In this document: positions 55,919-64,000 of the stretch, in pieces | Layout: each line of letters begins with the position of its first letter | Numbering within the stretch: the stretch's first letter is position 1 | Assembly: GCF_000317435.1 (NCBI RefSeq) | Contig: NC_019751.1 | Coordinates: 4,836,001-4,900,000, forward strand | Source of the DNA: Calothrix sp. PCC 6303 | GTDB lineage: Bacteria; Cyanobacteriota; Cyanobacteriia; Cyanobacteriales; Nostocaceae | Length of the DNA stretch: 64,000 nucleotides | Reading direction: 5' to 3' | Translations under genes and position numbers: made by a program | The notes under the pieces: model-generated | The model's input: the letters and a program-made list of their open reading frames with translations, nothing else | Database searches by the model: none | What the model was told of the DNA's origin: nothing

Positions 55919-58900
55919 ATGATAGTTGCTCCCAAATCTGAAAATGAAGCAAAAAGAATCGAGGCACTTTTAGAGTATAAAATTCTTGATACATCTACAG
56001 AGGAAGCATTCGATGATTTGACTAAATTATCTGCATATATTTGCGATGCCCCAATTGCATTAATTAGTTTTGTTGATGATAAGCGTCAGTGGTTTAAATC
56101 AAAAATTGGTTTAGAAACATGTGAAATATCTCGTGACTTAGCATTTTGTACTCATGCAATTCTACAAAAAGATATCTTTATTATTCCTGATACTAAAGAA
56201 GATGGACGTTTTGCTCAGAATCAATTAGTGACTGGTGAGCCATATATCCGTTTTTATGCAGGTATACCCCTAATTAATCCAGAAGGACAAGCTTTAGGAA
56301 CACTTTGTGTTATTGATCAAAAACCGAGAGAACTAACTTTAGAACAGTTAGAAGCATTACGTACAATATCCCGACAGGTAATCAAGTTGCTTGAGTTGCG
56401 ACGGAAGTTGAATTTTCAAGGATTTTTCAGCAATATAAAGAAAGCAAAGAATAAAGTTCAGAAACTATTATTCAAAAAAATTGCAACTTGGTTTATAGTT
56501 GCATCAATAATTTTGATTGTGATAGGTCTAGGATTTTATAAAAATATTAGTTTGATTATTAATATTAATAATCAACACAGTATAACTCAAGAAAAAATTA
56601 AAATTCATCTGCAAATATTAAGTAATATCAAAGAAGCACAACACGGAAAGAATAGTTATCTTCTCACAGGTCAATCACAATTTCTTGAATCTTATAATAC
56701 TGCTATCAGCCAGATTCAGCCACAAATTCAAGCATTGAACGCAATTGCAACAAATTTGGATCAGAAAAAACAAATTGCAATTATAGAAAATCTAGTCGCT
56801 ATAAAAATTAAACAAATTCATCAAATCATTGATTTGAATCAACAAAATAAATCGGACTTAGGATTAGAAATATTTAAATATTATAATAACACTGAAAATA
56901 TTTTGAAGGATATTAAAAATATCATTCATGGTATGGAACAACAAGAAAAGAAATTAATTATTAAGCAGTCTGCGGATATTAATATTAGTTTCAGAAATAC
57001 AGTTTTAAGTATCATCTTTGGTATATGTTTGAATTTGATAACACCTATCCTTTTTTACCATTTAATTTATCAAGAGCTGATCAAAACAAACCTAATAGAA
57101 GATAAATTAAATCAAGAAAATCATCTTATTTCTACAATTCTAGATAATGCAAATACATTTGTAATTGTACTGGATTCACACAGTCAAATTATTCGTTTCA
57201 ATCAAGCTTGCGAACAAGCTTTAGGTTATACATTTAATGAAGTGAGAGGCAAAAACTTTTATTCCGTGTTTCTACCAAAAAAAGAAGTGGAGAATTTGTC
57301 ACAAATTTCAGAAATAAGATTAAATATTAATAAGTTACGTAATCAGGAAGACTATTGGGTAACTAAGGATGGAAGTCAGCTTTTAATAGCTTGGTCAAGT
57401 GCTATTTTAGAAAATATAGAAAACGCACTAGGGTATCAATACACAACTATCACTGGGATTGATATTACAGAGCGGGATCGTACAGAAAAGCATCTAACTG
57501 CACAATATGCAACAACATGTGCAATTGCTGAGTCCACTACAATGACTGAGGCAATACGACGTATATTAGAAGGGATATGCGAAACTTTAAAATGGGATTG
57601 GGGAGAATTTTGGATTGTTGATGAGTCTAAAAATATACTTACATGTCTTGAAGTTTGGCATGGTGAATCTATAGTAGCTGAAGAATTTAAAATTGAAACT
57701 TTAAAAAGTAATTTTTATCCAGAAATTGGATTACCTGGTCATATTTGGTCAACAAGTCAACCTATATGGATGACAAATTTACATCAACAAGATGGTTTTT
57801 TACGACAAGAATTCGTACAACAGATAGGATTAAATACTGCATTTGGTTTTCCTATTTATAGTGAAAACAAAATACTTGGTGTTTTGACTTTTTTTTGTCG
57901 GGAAATTAGACAATCTGAGACTGATTTAATGATGATGATTACCTCTATCGGTAATCAAATTGGTCAGTTTATTCAACGAAAAAAAGCAGAGGAAGAATTA
58001 CAACGACAAAATTTGCAGTTGTGGTTGTTAGCTGATGTCAGTGATAAAATTCGTCAAACATTAAAACTAGATGAAATTATTTCAACTAGTGTAAAAGAAG
58101 TTCAAAGACTTTTACAGTCCGATCGAGTCCTTGTTTTACGCTTACAAGCGGATAATTCTTTAATACCTATAGAAGAAGTAGTAGTTCCTGGATTACCTAT
58201 TGTTTTAGGGCAAAATATCAATGATCCTTGCTTAGTAGAAACTTATATAGAAAAATATAAACAGGGATGGGTTAGTGTAATTCATGATATTGATAAATCA
58301 GATATTCAACAGTGTCATATTGAATTTCTCAAACAATTTGCAGTCAAAGCTAATTTAGTTGTTCCCATTTTATTGCAAAATCAATTCTGGGGATTACTAA
58401 TTATTCACCAATGTCATTCTCCCCGTTATTGGACTGCTTGGGAAGTTGAATTATTAGAACAATTAGCAGATCAAATTGGTATTGCTCTTACTCAAGCAGA
58501 ACTATTAGAATCAGAGACTCATCAACGTCAAGAACTTGAAGTTGCACGTCATCAAGCAGAACAAGCATCGCAAGCAAAAAGTGCTTTTCTGGCAAATATA
58601 AGTCATGAAATTCGCACTCCAATGAATGCTATTTTGGGGATGACTGGTTTGTTGTTAGAAACTACTTTAAACCGGGAACAAAGAGATTTTATTGAAACTA
58701 TTAGAATTGGTGGAGATGAACTATTAACACTAATTAATGAGATTTTAGACATTTCTAAACTTGAAGCTGGGGAAATGGCTTTAGAAACATTAGATTTTAA
58801 TTTATCTACCTGCGTAGAAGATATTTTAGACCTTTTAGCTCCTTTAGCTCATAGTAAAGAATTAGAAATAGCAGCTTTAATTGACTCTAGTGTACCAATT

Positions 58901-60562
58901 TTTCTTCAAGGTGATGCTAGTAAATTGCGCCAGATTATTGTCAATTTGACTAATAATGCAATTAAATTTACTAGTCAGGGTGAAGTCGTATTAGGTTTAG
59001 AGTTAGTGTCACAAACTTCCACTGATGCAATAATTTTATTTAATATTAAAGATACTGGTATTGGCATTAGTCTAAAAGATCAAAGTAAGCTATTTAAAGC
59101 ATTTATACAAGTTGATGCTTCAACTACACGTAAATATGGAGGAACAGGTTTAGGATTGGCTATCTGTAAACAACTTGTGCATCTCATGGGTGGGGAAATA
59201 GGAATTGAAAGTGAAGTAGGTAAGGGGTCAAATTTCTGGTTTAAGATTCCTTTTAAAAAGCAATTACAACCTCTCTTACCTCAATCTAATTTAGAGGAAG
59301 AGATTTTAGCTAATTGCAGCTTACTTGTAGTTGATGACAATGCAACGAATCGCAAAATTATTTATCATCAAGCTACTAGTTGGGGAATGCGAGTAGATCA
59401 AGCTGAAAATGCAATTGTTGCCTTGCAATTACTTCACTCTGCTGCCAAAGAGAATATTCTCTATGATCTAGTAATTATTGATATGCAAATGCCAGAAATA
59501 GACGGCATTACATTAGGAGCAAAAATTAAAGCCGATTCAGCAATTTCAGAAATACCATTAGTTATGCTGACTTCCACAAATGGTCGAGATGAAGTCAAAC
59601 AAGCACTTGAGATTGGATTTTATTCATATTTAGTCAAGCCTGTCAAGCATTCACGTCTACTGGATAATATTATGAATATTTTAGCCAAAAAGCTTGATTT
59701 GGAGTCAAAAAAATTTACTTATTTGAAGAATAAGGAAACTTCGTTACTAGAAGAAAATGCTATTTTAAATACTTCTAAACTGAGAATTTTACTTGCTGAA
59801 GATAATGTTGTAAATCAAAAAGTTGCCTTGAAACAATTACAAAATATTGGATATAAAGCTGATATTGCTGCAAATGGTCAAGAGGTTCTGCGACTGCTCA
59901 AAAAAATTCCCTATGATTTAGTATTTATGGATTGCCAGATGCCAATTCTGGACGGTTTTGATGCCACTAGAGAAATCTTAAACTGGCAAGAAAATACATT
60001 TGCTGCTCGTCGTCGTCCAATAGTAATCGCAATGACAGCAAACGCAATGAAAGAAGATCAGCAAAGATGTCTTGATGCTGGCATGGATGACTATATTAGC
60101 AAACCTGTATCAAAAGATAAACTAGCAAATGTACTGAAGCGATGGAATTCTTTTATTCAGAAAAATTATGAAATATGCTCTTCAGAAGTAATTGATACAA
60201 ATAACTCTTTGAATCAAGAAAAAAGATCGATTGACTCAATTATCAATTGGGAACACCTGCATCAATTATCTGAAAATAACTCAGAATTTGAACTGGAACT
60301 TTTGCAAATATTTGTTAATGATGCACCGGCTCATATTAAATCACTGAAAAACGCGATCGCATGTGATGACTTTCAATCGATAGAACAGGAAGCTCACCAT
60401 ATCAAAGGTTCGGGAGGGAATATTGGTGCTTCACAGGTACAGTTGACTGCTGAGAAACTTGAACAATTAGCTTTTGCATCCCAAACTAAAAATATGATGC
60501 AATTAGTTACTTGTATAGAAGATGATATTGCTCAAATTCAGGAATTTATCGAATCGCTGTAA
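55919..60562 (+). CDS. giant hybrid histidine kinase, GAF-TM-PAS-GAF-GAF-HisKA-HATPase-REC-REC-Hpt
   Basis: A 1547-residue kinase. It begins with a cytosolic GAF domain (about residues 20-165: [47 protein letters not shown]). A membrane helix (about 190-210), a CHASE3-like helical sensor (about 215-355, KNSYLLTGQ motif) and a second helix (about 360-385) follow. Then come PAS (about 400-520), two GAF domains (about 530-690 and 700-860), HisKA ([14 protein letters not shown] near 900), HATPase ([20 protein letters not shown]), REC1 ([23 protein letters not shown]), REC2 ([23 protein letters not shown]) and Hpt ([13 protein letters not shown]). A GAF domain ahead of the membrane helices is unusual. 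Confidence 0.95.
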   Translation: MIVAPKSENEAKRIEALLEYKILDTSTEEAFDDLTKLSAYICDAPIALISFVDDKRQWFKSKIGLETCEISRDLAFCTHAILQKDIFIIPDTKEDGRFAQNQLVTGEPYIRFYAGIPLINPEGQALGTLCVIDQKPRELTLEQLEALRTISRQVIKLLELRRKLNFQGFFSNIKKAKNKVQKLLFKKIATWFIVASIILIVIGLGFYKNISLIININNQHSITQEKIKIHLQILSNIKEAQHGKNSYLLTGQSQFLESYNTAISQIQPQIQALNAIATNLDQKKQIAIIENLVAIKIKQIHQIIDLNQQNKSDLGLEIFKYYNNTENILKDIKNIIHGMEQQEKKLIIKQSADINISFRNTVLSIIFGICLNLITPILFYHLIYQELIKTNLIEDKLNQENHLISTILDNANTFVIVLDSHSQIIRFNQACEQALGYTFNEVRGKNFYSVFLPKKEVENLSQISEIRLNINKLRNQEDYWVTKDGSQLLIAWSSAILENIENALGYQYTTITGIDITERDRTEKHLTAQYATTCAIAESTTMTEAIRRILEGICETLKWDWGEFWIVDESKNILTCLEVWHGESIVAEEFKIETLKSNFYPEIGLPGHIWSTSQPIWMTNLHQQDGFLRQEFVQQIGLNTAFGFPIYSENKILGVLTFFCREIRQSETDLMMMITSIGNQIGQFIQRKKAEEELQRQNLQLWLLADVSDKIRQTLKLDEIISTSVKEVQRLLQSDRVLVLRLQADNSLIPIEEVVVPGLPIVLGQNINDPCLVETYIEKYKQGWVSVIHDIDKSDIQQCHIEFLKQFAVKANLVVPILLQNQFWGLLIIHQCHSPRYWTAWEVELLEQLADQIGIALTQAELLESETHQRQELEVARHQAEQASQAKSAFLANISHEIRTPMNAILGMTGLLLETTLNREQRDFIETIRIGGDELLTLINEILDISKLEAGEMALETLDFNLSTCVEDILDLLAPLAHSKELEIAALIDSSVPIFLQGDASKLRQIIVNLTNNAIKFTSQGEVVLGLELVSQTSTDAIILFNIKDTGIGISLKDQSKLFKAFIQVDASTTRKYGGTGLGLAICKQLVHLMGGEIGIESEVGKGSNFWFKIPFKKQLQPLLPQSNLEEEILANCSLLVVDDNATNRKIIYHQATSWGMRVDQAENAIVALQLLHSAAKENILYDLVIIDMQMPEIDGITLGAKIKADSAISEIPLVMLTSTNGRDEVKQALEIGFYSYLVKPVKHSRLLDNIMNILAKKLDLESKKFTYLKNKETSLLEENAILNTSKLRILLAEDNVVNQKVALKQLQNIGYKADIAANGQEVLRLLKKIPYDLVFMDCQMPILDGFDATREILNWQENTFAARRRPIVIAMTANAMKEDQQRCLDAGMDDYISKPVSKDKLANVLKRWNSFIQKNYEICSSEVIDTNNSLNQEKRSIDSIINWEHLHQLSENNSEFELELLQIFVNDAPAHIKSLKNAIACDDFQSIEQEAHHIKGSGGNIGASQVQLTAEKLEQLAFASQTKNMMQLVTCIEDDIAQIQEFIESL

Positions 60563-60586
60563 TACCCCTGCCTCAAGCTTTCGTAG

Positions 60587-60775
60587 GCTAACGGAACTGT
60601 AGAATACAAAATCTGTGGGTGGCGACTTTCCCCAGACCGCAGGTACATCACTTTCACTGATGCTTTTAAAGCAGGAACTTTGAAACTCTGGGGAATCCGT
60701 GATCTGCATTTCTACCAAGTTAAACAAGATATTTATGAGATAATAACTGAGGAAAAATGGGAGAAGAAAAAATAA
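60587..60775 (+). pseudogene. remnant of a gene 3' end
   Basis: A 62-codon open stretch with no start codon and a clean stop at 60773-60775, reading TVEYKICGWRLSPDRRYITF, then AGTLKLWGIRDLHFYQVKQ and a charged Lys-rich tail. Composition and absence of stops look like real coding sequence, yet it begins directly after the stop at 60584 just downstream of the kinase gene, so the 5' part seems deleted. No homology is recognised. It lies between the 1547-residue kinase and the metallophosphoesterase. Confidence 0.4.
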
Positions 60776-60837
60776 CCATTGACCAAGAGATAGAATTTAA
60801 TCCAAAATCAAAGATTCCCAACTCCTGATGCTCAATT

Positions 60838-62433
60838 ATGAAACTTGTTTTTGACCCAGCGATCGCAGATAAAATAAACAAGATGCAACAGCGTGTGCGC
60901 TGGCAAGATCCGCTCATTGTTGAGCGGGGAATTGACCAAACAAGTTTGGTACTAGAAGATGGTGACAATAAAAATCCGGAATTTTCCTTTTTAGTTGCTG
61001 GAGATAGCGGTTCTGGTTCCCACCGAGGACATAATCCTCAACGTGAAGTTGCTAAGTTAATGATTCCCCATCACCAAGAATGCCGTTTCATGATTCACAC
61101 TGGTGATGTTGTTTACTTAGTTGGCTCTAAGGAATATTACCACCAAAATTTCATTAAACCCTATCGAGAGTTTATTGTTGGTGGTGAAAATCACAAAGAT
61201 ATTCGCTACGATAGGATCTGCTTTCAACAGCCTATTCTACCAGTTTTAGGTAATCACGATTACTACGACCTACCTGCTTTGTGGCAGATAATATCATTTA
61301 TAACTATGCCACTTAGACCCCTCATTCAATCTAGATTTGATTTAGATGTGGGTTTACATGGCTCATACCAAGGTGATGCTTATGCTAGAGCTTTTCTTGA
61401 TTATCTCAAAGCTTATAATTTACCCGCAGAATTAACCCAGCATCTTGATCAATATTACACTGGTCAAACCCATACAGGACGATGTTTACGTTATACACCA
61501 GGGGAATTCACCCGTTTACCTAACCGTTACTATACTTTTCGTTATGGGGGTATTGACTTTTTTGCCCTTGATTCTAATACTTTCAACGACCCAGATCCCA
61601 TACCAAAAAATCAGGCAGGTGCAGATTATCGTCAAAAAATAGAGCAACGTCGTCAAAGTCTTCAACAGCAAAGAGATGTAATTCTTCAAACTTTAACGCA
61701 ACTTGATTTAAATAAACCAGATCAAGCTGAACAACTTGATGATTGCTATGCCAAAGTATCGCAAATCGAAGAGATGATTGTCGATATCGAAAAACAGCTT
61801 AACAGCAATCAGCAAACAGTAACTGATACCGAACAATTAGAATGGTTGAAAAACAGGTTAATTGAATCGTGGAATTCCTCGGAAGTTCGCGGCAGAATCA
61901 TCTTTTTTCATCATCCACCTTACGTTACTGAAGCTACGAAGTGGAATCAGGCACAGACAAAGGCTGTTAGACAGCGTTTACGTGGTGTTTTTGATGATGT
62001 TGCTGAAGTTTTGGGAAAAATTGACAGGCAAATTGTTGATTTAGTGCTGAATGGACATGCACATTGCCTGGAACATTTGCAAACTCTTGATACTGGACAT
62101 GCTGATTCCTATATTGATTGGATTGTTTGCGGTGGAAGTGGCTTTAGTTTACGTCGTCAGCGTAATGAAGGTAGAGATATATCGGAAACATTTGATGATG
62201 AGGGTGAAAAACGAGAGCGCTTGGTAGCTAAGTCTCAACTTTTTGTTGGTCGAAATGGTGAAGGTTCCCATCGTCACCGACCTTATTCATGTTTACGAAT
62301 TGATGTTCAATCTGGAAGCGTGCCGAAGTTTGTGATCCGTCCCATGATTGCTGAATGGTATCGGCAAAAATGGCATCATTGGGAGGTTGAACCATTTGTA
62401 ATTGATTGTAATGATAAGAGAGCACAGGGATAA
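60838..62433 (+). CDS. calcineurin-like metallophosphoesterase
   Basis: A 531-residue protein with all main metallophosphoesterase blocks: FLVAGDSGSGSHRGHN (about residues 51-66), FMIHTGDVVYLVG (about 84-97), LPVLGNHDYYDL (about 138-149), IFFHHPPYVTE (about 353-364) and LVLNGHAHCLEHL (about 401-414). A coiled insert (about 265-330, QRRQSLQQQRDVIL) sits in the middle and a long C-terminal extension follows. It would hydrolyse phosphoesters with two metal ions; substrate is unknown and no signal peptide is visible. ATG 60838 is clear. Its neighbour downstream is a zinc-related GTPase, but 90 bases and a separate promoter-like site divide them. Confidence 0.9.
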   Translation: MKLVFDPAIADKINKMQQRVRWQDPLIVERGIDQTSLVLEDGDNKNPEFSFLVAGDSGSGSHRGHNPQREVAKLMIPHHQECRFMIHTGDVVYLVGSKEYYHQNFIKPYREFIVGGENHKDIRYDRICFQQPILPVLGNHDYYDLPALWQIISFITMPLRPLIQSRFDLDVGLHGSYQGDAYARAFLDYLKAYNLPAELTQHLDQYYTGQTHTGRCLRYTPGEFTRLPNRYYTFRYGGIDFFALDSNTFNDPDPIPKNQAGADYRQKIEQRRQSLQQQRDVILQTLTQLDLNKPDQAEQLDDCYAKVSQIEEMIVDIEKQLNSNQQTVTDTEQLEWLKNRLIESWNSSEVRGRIIFFHHPPYVTEATKWNQAQTKAVRQRLRGVFDDVAEVLGKIDRQIVDLVLNGHAHCLEHLQTLDTGHADSYIDWIVCGGSGFSLRRQRNEGRDISETFDDEGEKRERLVAKSQLFVGRNGEGSHRHRPYSCLRIDVQSGSVPKFVIRPMIAEWYRQKWHHWEVEPFVIDCNDKRAQG

Positions 62434-62496
62434 ATTGAGACCAAATGAGCGAGCGCAAAATCATGGCTGTTAAAGTTGGAGTTTTTTGCGTTAACA

Positions 62497-62511
62497 TGAT
62501 AACGATTCTCA
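62497..62511 (+). promoter_or_regulatory. candidate Zur box
   Basis: TGATAACGATTCTCA matches the cyanobacterial Zur-box pattern TGATAATNATTATCA at 12 of 14 defined positions. It lies 13 bases before the COG0523 GTPase start, where a repressor could block transcription. Genes of this family are known Zur targets in Anabaena. Binding is inferred. Confidence 0.55.
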
Positions 62512-62523
62512 TTATGGCTAAAT

Positions 62524-63576
62524 ATGAATACAACTACTACACCAGTTGATAAGCTAGATTTAGAGTTACCAAAACGGGGAATGCCTGTCACTATTATCAC
62601 AGGTTTCCTAGGTAGTGGAAAAACAACGCTATTAAATCAAATCTTGAAAAATAAGCAGGATTTAAAAATAGCTGTCCTTGTGAATGAATTTGGTGATATA
62701 AATATTGACAGTCAGCTGCTTGTCTCGGTTGAACAAGATATGGTGGAACTGACTAACGGCTGTATTTGCTGTACGATCAATGATGGCTTGGTTGATGCTG
62801 TATACCGTGTTTTGGAACGTGAAGAAAAAATTGACTACTTAGTAATTGAAACTACTGGAGTTGCTGACCCATTACCAATTATTTTGACATTTTTAGGGAC
62901 AGAATTAAGGGATTTAACACGCTTAGATTCAGTGCTTACACTAGTGGATGCAGAACTATTTGATGCTGAACATTTTCACAGCGAAGCTGCTTTAAAGCAA
63001 CTTACATACGCTGATATCACTCTGTTGAACAAAACAGATTTAGTTAGCACAGAAAAGCTCAAAGCTTTGGAAGATTATATATTTACAGTTAAAAGCGGCG
63101 CAAAGATTCTCCATTCTTCCTATGGTGAGGTTCCATTACCTTTGATTTTGGGTGTGAACCGAAATTCCCATGATGAGTATTCGTCGGAACATCATGAACA
63201 TCATCACCATGAAGATCATAAGCATGAACATCATCACCATGAGGATGCTCACCATGAACATCATGAGCATGAACATCATTCAAATCACCTAGATAATGAC
63301 GGTTTTGTGTCGTTCTCCTTTCAATGCGATCGCCCTTTCGATGTACAGAAGTTTGAAACGTTCCTTGTGGAAGAAATGCCTGAGCAGGTTTTTCGGGCTA
63401 AAGGTATTCTCTGGTTTAGTGATAGCGAACTACGGCACATTTTTCAACTCAGTGGTCAACGTTACGATTTACACGGGGACGCTTGGACTACATCCCCAAA
63501 AAATCAGATCGTCTTTATTGGTAGAAACTTAAATGGGGATCAAATAAGTTCCCAGCTCTACAAATGTTTGCTATGA
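62524..63576 (+). CDS. COG0523 (CobW/ZNG1-like) GTP-binding metallochaperone, His-rich
   Basis: A 350-residue GTPase of the COG0523 family, proposed metallochaperones that insert zinc or other metals into client enzymes. The Walker A motif is TGFLGSGKTTLLNQ at residues 26-39, the metal-binding CXCC is GCICCTIND (Cys 80, 82, 83), LLNKTDLV is the guanine motif and IETTGVADP the switch region. About 45 residues near 215-260 are almost all His, Glu and Asp (EHHEHHHHEDHKHEHHHH-type), a likely zinc buffer. The CobW C-terminal domain follows. A Zur-box-like site precedes it and folE follows, so a zinc-starvation role is inferred. Confidence 0.92.
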   Translation: MNTTTTPVDKLDLELPKRGMPVTIITGFLGSGKTTLLNQILKNKQDLKIAVLVNEFGDINIDSQLLVSVEQDMVELTNGCICCTINDGLVDAVYRVLEREEKIDYLVIETTGVADPLPIILTFLGTELRDLTRLDSVLTLVDAELFDAEHFHSEAALKQLTYADITLLNKTDLVSTEKLKALEDYIFTVKSGAKILHSSYGEVPLPLILGVNRNSHDEYSSEHHEHHHHEDHKHEHHHHEDAHHEHHEHEHHSNHLDNDGFVSFSFQCDRPFDVQKFETFLVEEMPEQVFRAKGILWFSDSELRHIFQLSGQRYDLHGDAWTTSPKNQIVFIGRNLNGDQISSQLYKCLL

Positions 63577-63765
63577 TTAAGAAATGTTAAGCAATTATTA
63601 GTAGTTGCTGCTTAGTGACCAGTATTCTGTCGAATCAACTTTGACCAATATCACCCACCTTAGACCCAAACTAATGAATTTGAAATTGACAAATTACTAG
63701 TCTGATAGCATCAACCACTGAAGAATCAGCACCTAACAATCAACAAATCATAGTTATTCGCGAAT

Positions 63766-64000
63766 ATGACTTTATCGATTCGTCCCGAGTTAACCTCTGC
63801 CGATCAGATTATTTCGTCTTTGTCCAAACAGCAGCAAGATCAGCCTAAAGTTACGGATGCAGAAATGATGCAAGCCGTACGTACTTTACTAATTGGTTTA
63901 GGGGAAGATCCCGATCGTGAAGGGCTAATAGATACTCCAAAAAGAGTAATGAAAGCCCTCAAGTTTCTGACAAAAGGGTACAATGAGTCCTTGGATGAAC
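63766..64000 (+). CDS. folE: GTP cyclohydrolase I (start of gene, cut by window end)
   Basis: The first 78 codons of FolE, which converts GTP to dihydroneopterin triphosphate for tetrahydrofolate and pterin synthesis. The visible part has [20 protein letters not shown] (about residues 34-53) and [19 protein letters not shown], the standard family N-terminal blocks. The zinc ligands lie beyond the window. It follows the COG0523 GTPase gene after about 190 bases. In Anabaena and other bacteria a second folE gene is often next to COG0523 genes under zinc control. Whether this is the housekeeping copy or the zinc-limitation copy cannot be told from the fragment. Confidence 0.9.
   Translation, partial: MTLSIRPELTSADQIISSLSKQQQDQPKVTDAEMMQAVRTLLIGLGEDPDREGLIDTPKRVMKALKFLTKGYNESLDE

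Noticed and set aside
63089-63283. His/Asp/Val-rich minus-strand frame
   Set aside because: Shadow of the His-rich codons of the COG0523 GTPase.

Overview
The window comes from a cyanobacterium, most likely a filamentous Nostocales-type genome. The sequence evidence is the dense scatter of HIP1 octamers (gcgatcgc), palindromic dispersed repeats of the kind common in these genomes, a ferrochelatase with a C-terminal chlorophyll-binding-like helix, a cytochrome c6, a plant-type 2Fe-2S ferredoxin, pentapeptide-repeat and SLH proteins, and many very large hybrid histidine kinases. Genus cannot be fixed by eye.

Layout. 1-2.4 kb: the 3' end of a DUF11-type surface protein, a Uma2-family nuclease-fold protein, a secreted protein, and a small unknown gene whose promoter carries a perfect cyanobacterial LexA-box match. 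2.8-7 kb: ahcY (S-adenosylhomocysteine hydrolase) with a HIP1-containing terminator, an orphan AT-rich gene, a repeat-rich stretch, a MazEF-like toxin-antitoxin pair with an inverted-repeat operator candidate, and a DUF2887/Rpn-like protein. 7-10 kb: a divergent cluster of amidohydrolase, cysteine hydrolase and cupin, which looks like catabolism of a nitrogen-rich small molecule. 10-17 kb: acyltransferase, oligopeptidase B, a membrane protein, hemE and an SDR protein. 17.1-17.9 kb: a hairpin-rich insert with a lone ribbon-helix-helix gene, possibly an IS200/IS605-type remnant. 18-33 kb: mostly housekeeping genes (lipase, radC, FIST protein plus kinase, petJ-like, HtrA, tyrA, pentapeptide protein facing an EACC1-like protein, EAL protein, tRNA-Ser). 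33-43 kb: ferredoxin, thermonuclease lipoprotein, MlaE permease, methyltransferase, hemH, Ser/Thr kinase with IMS domain, penicillin-binding-like serine hydrolase, and an SLH/beta-helix surface protein.

43-60.6 kb is a signalling island: three hybrid histidine kinases (719, 1595 and 1547 aa, one with a Tll0287-type CxxCH sensor domain), a stand-alone PAS protein, and a partner-switching set (response-regulator/PP2C phosphatase, STAS antagonist, HATPase anti-sigma kinase) with an unknown gene embedded in it. 60.6-64 kb: a decayed gene end, a metallophosphoesterase, and a His-rich COG0523 GTPase preceded by a Zur-box-like palindrome and followed by folE, cut by the window end. That last pair resembles a zinc-starvation unit.

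No CRISPR array, rRNA, prophage or intact transposase was seen. The best candidates for new biology are the LexA-box gene, the EACC1-like/pentapeptide pair, the unknown gene inside the partner-switching set, and the hairpin-rich 17-kb insert.
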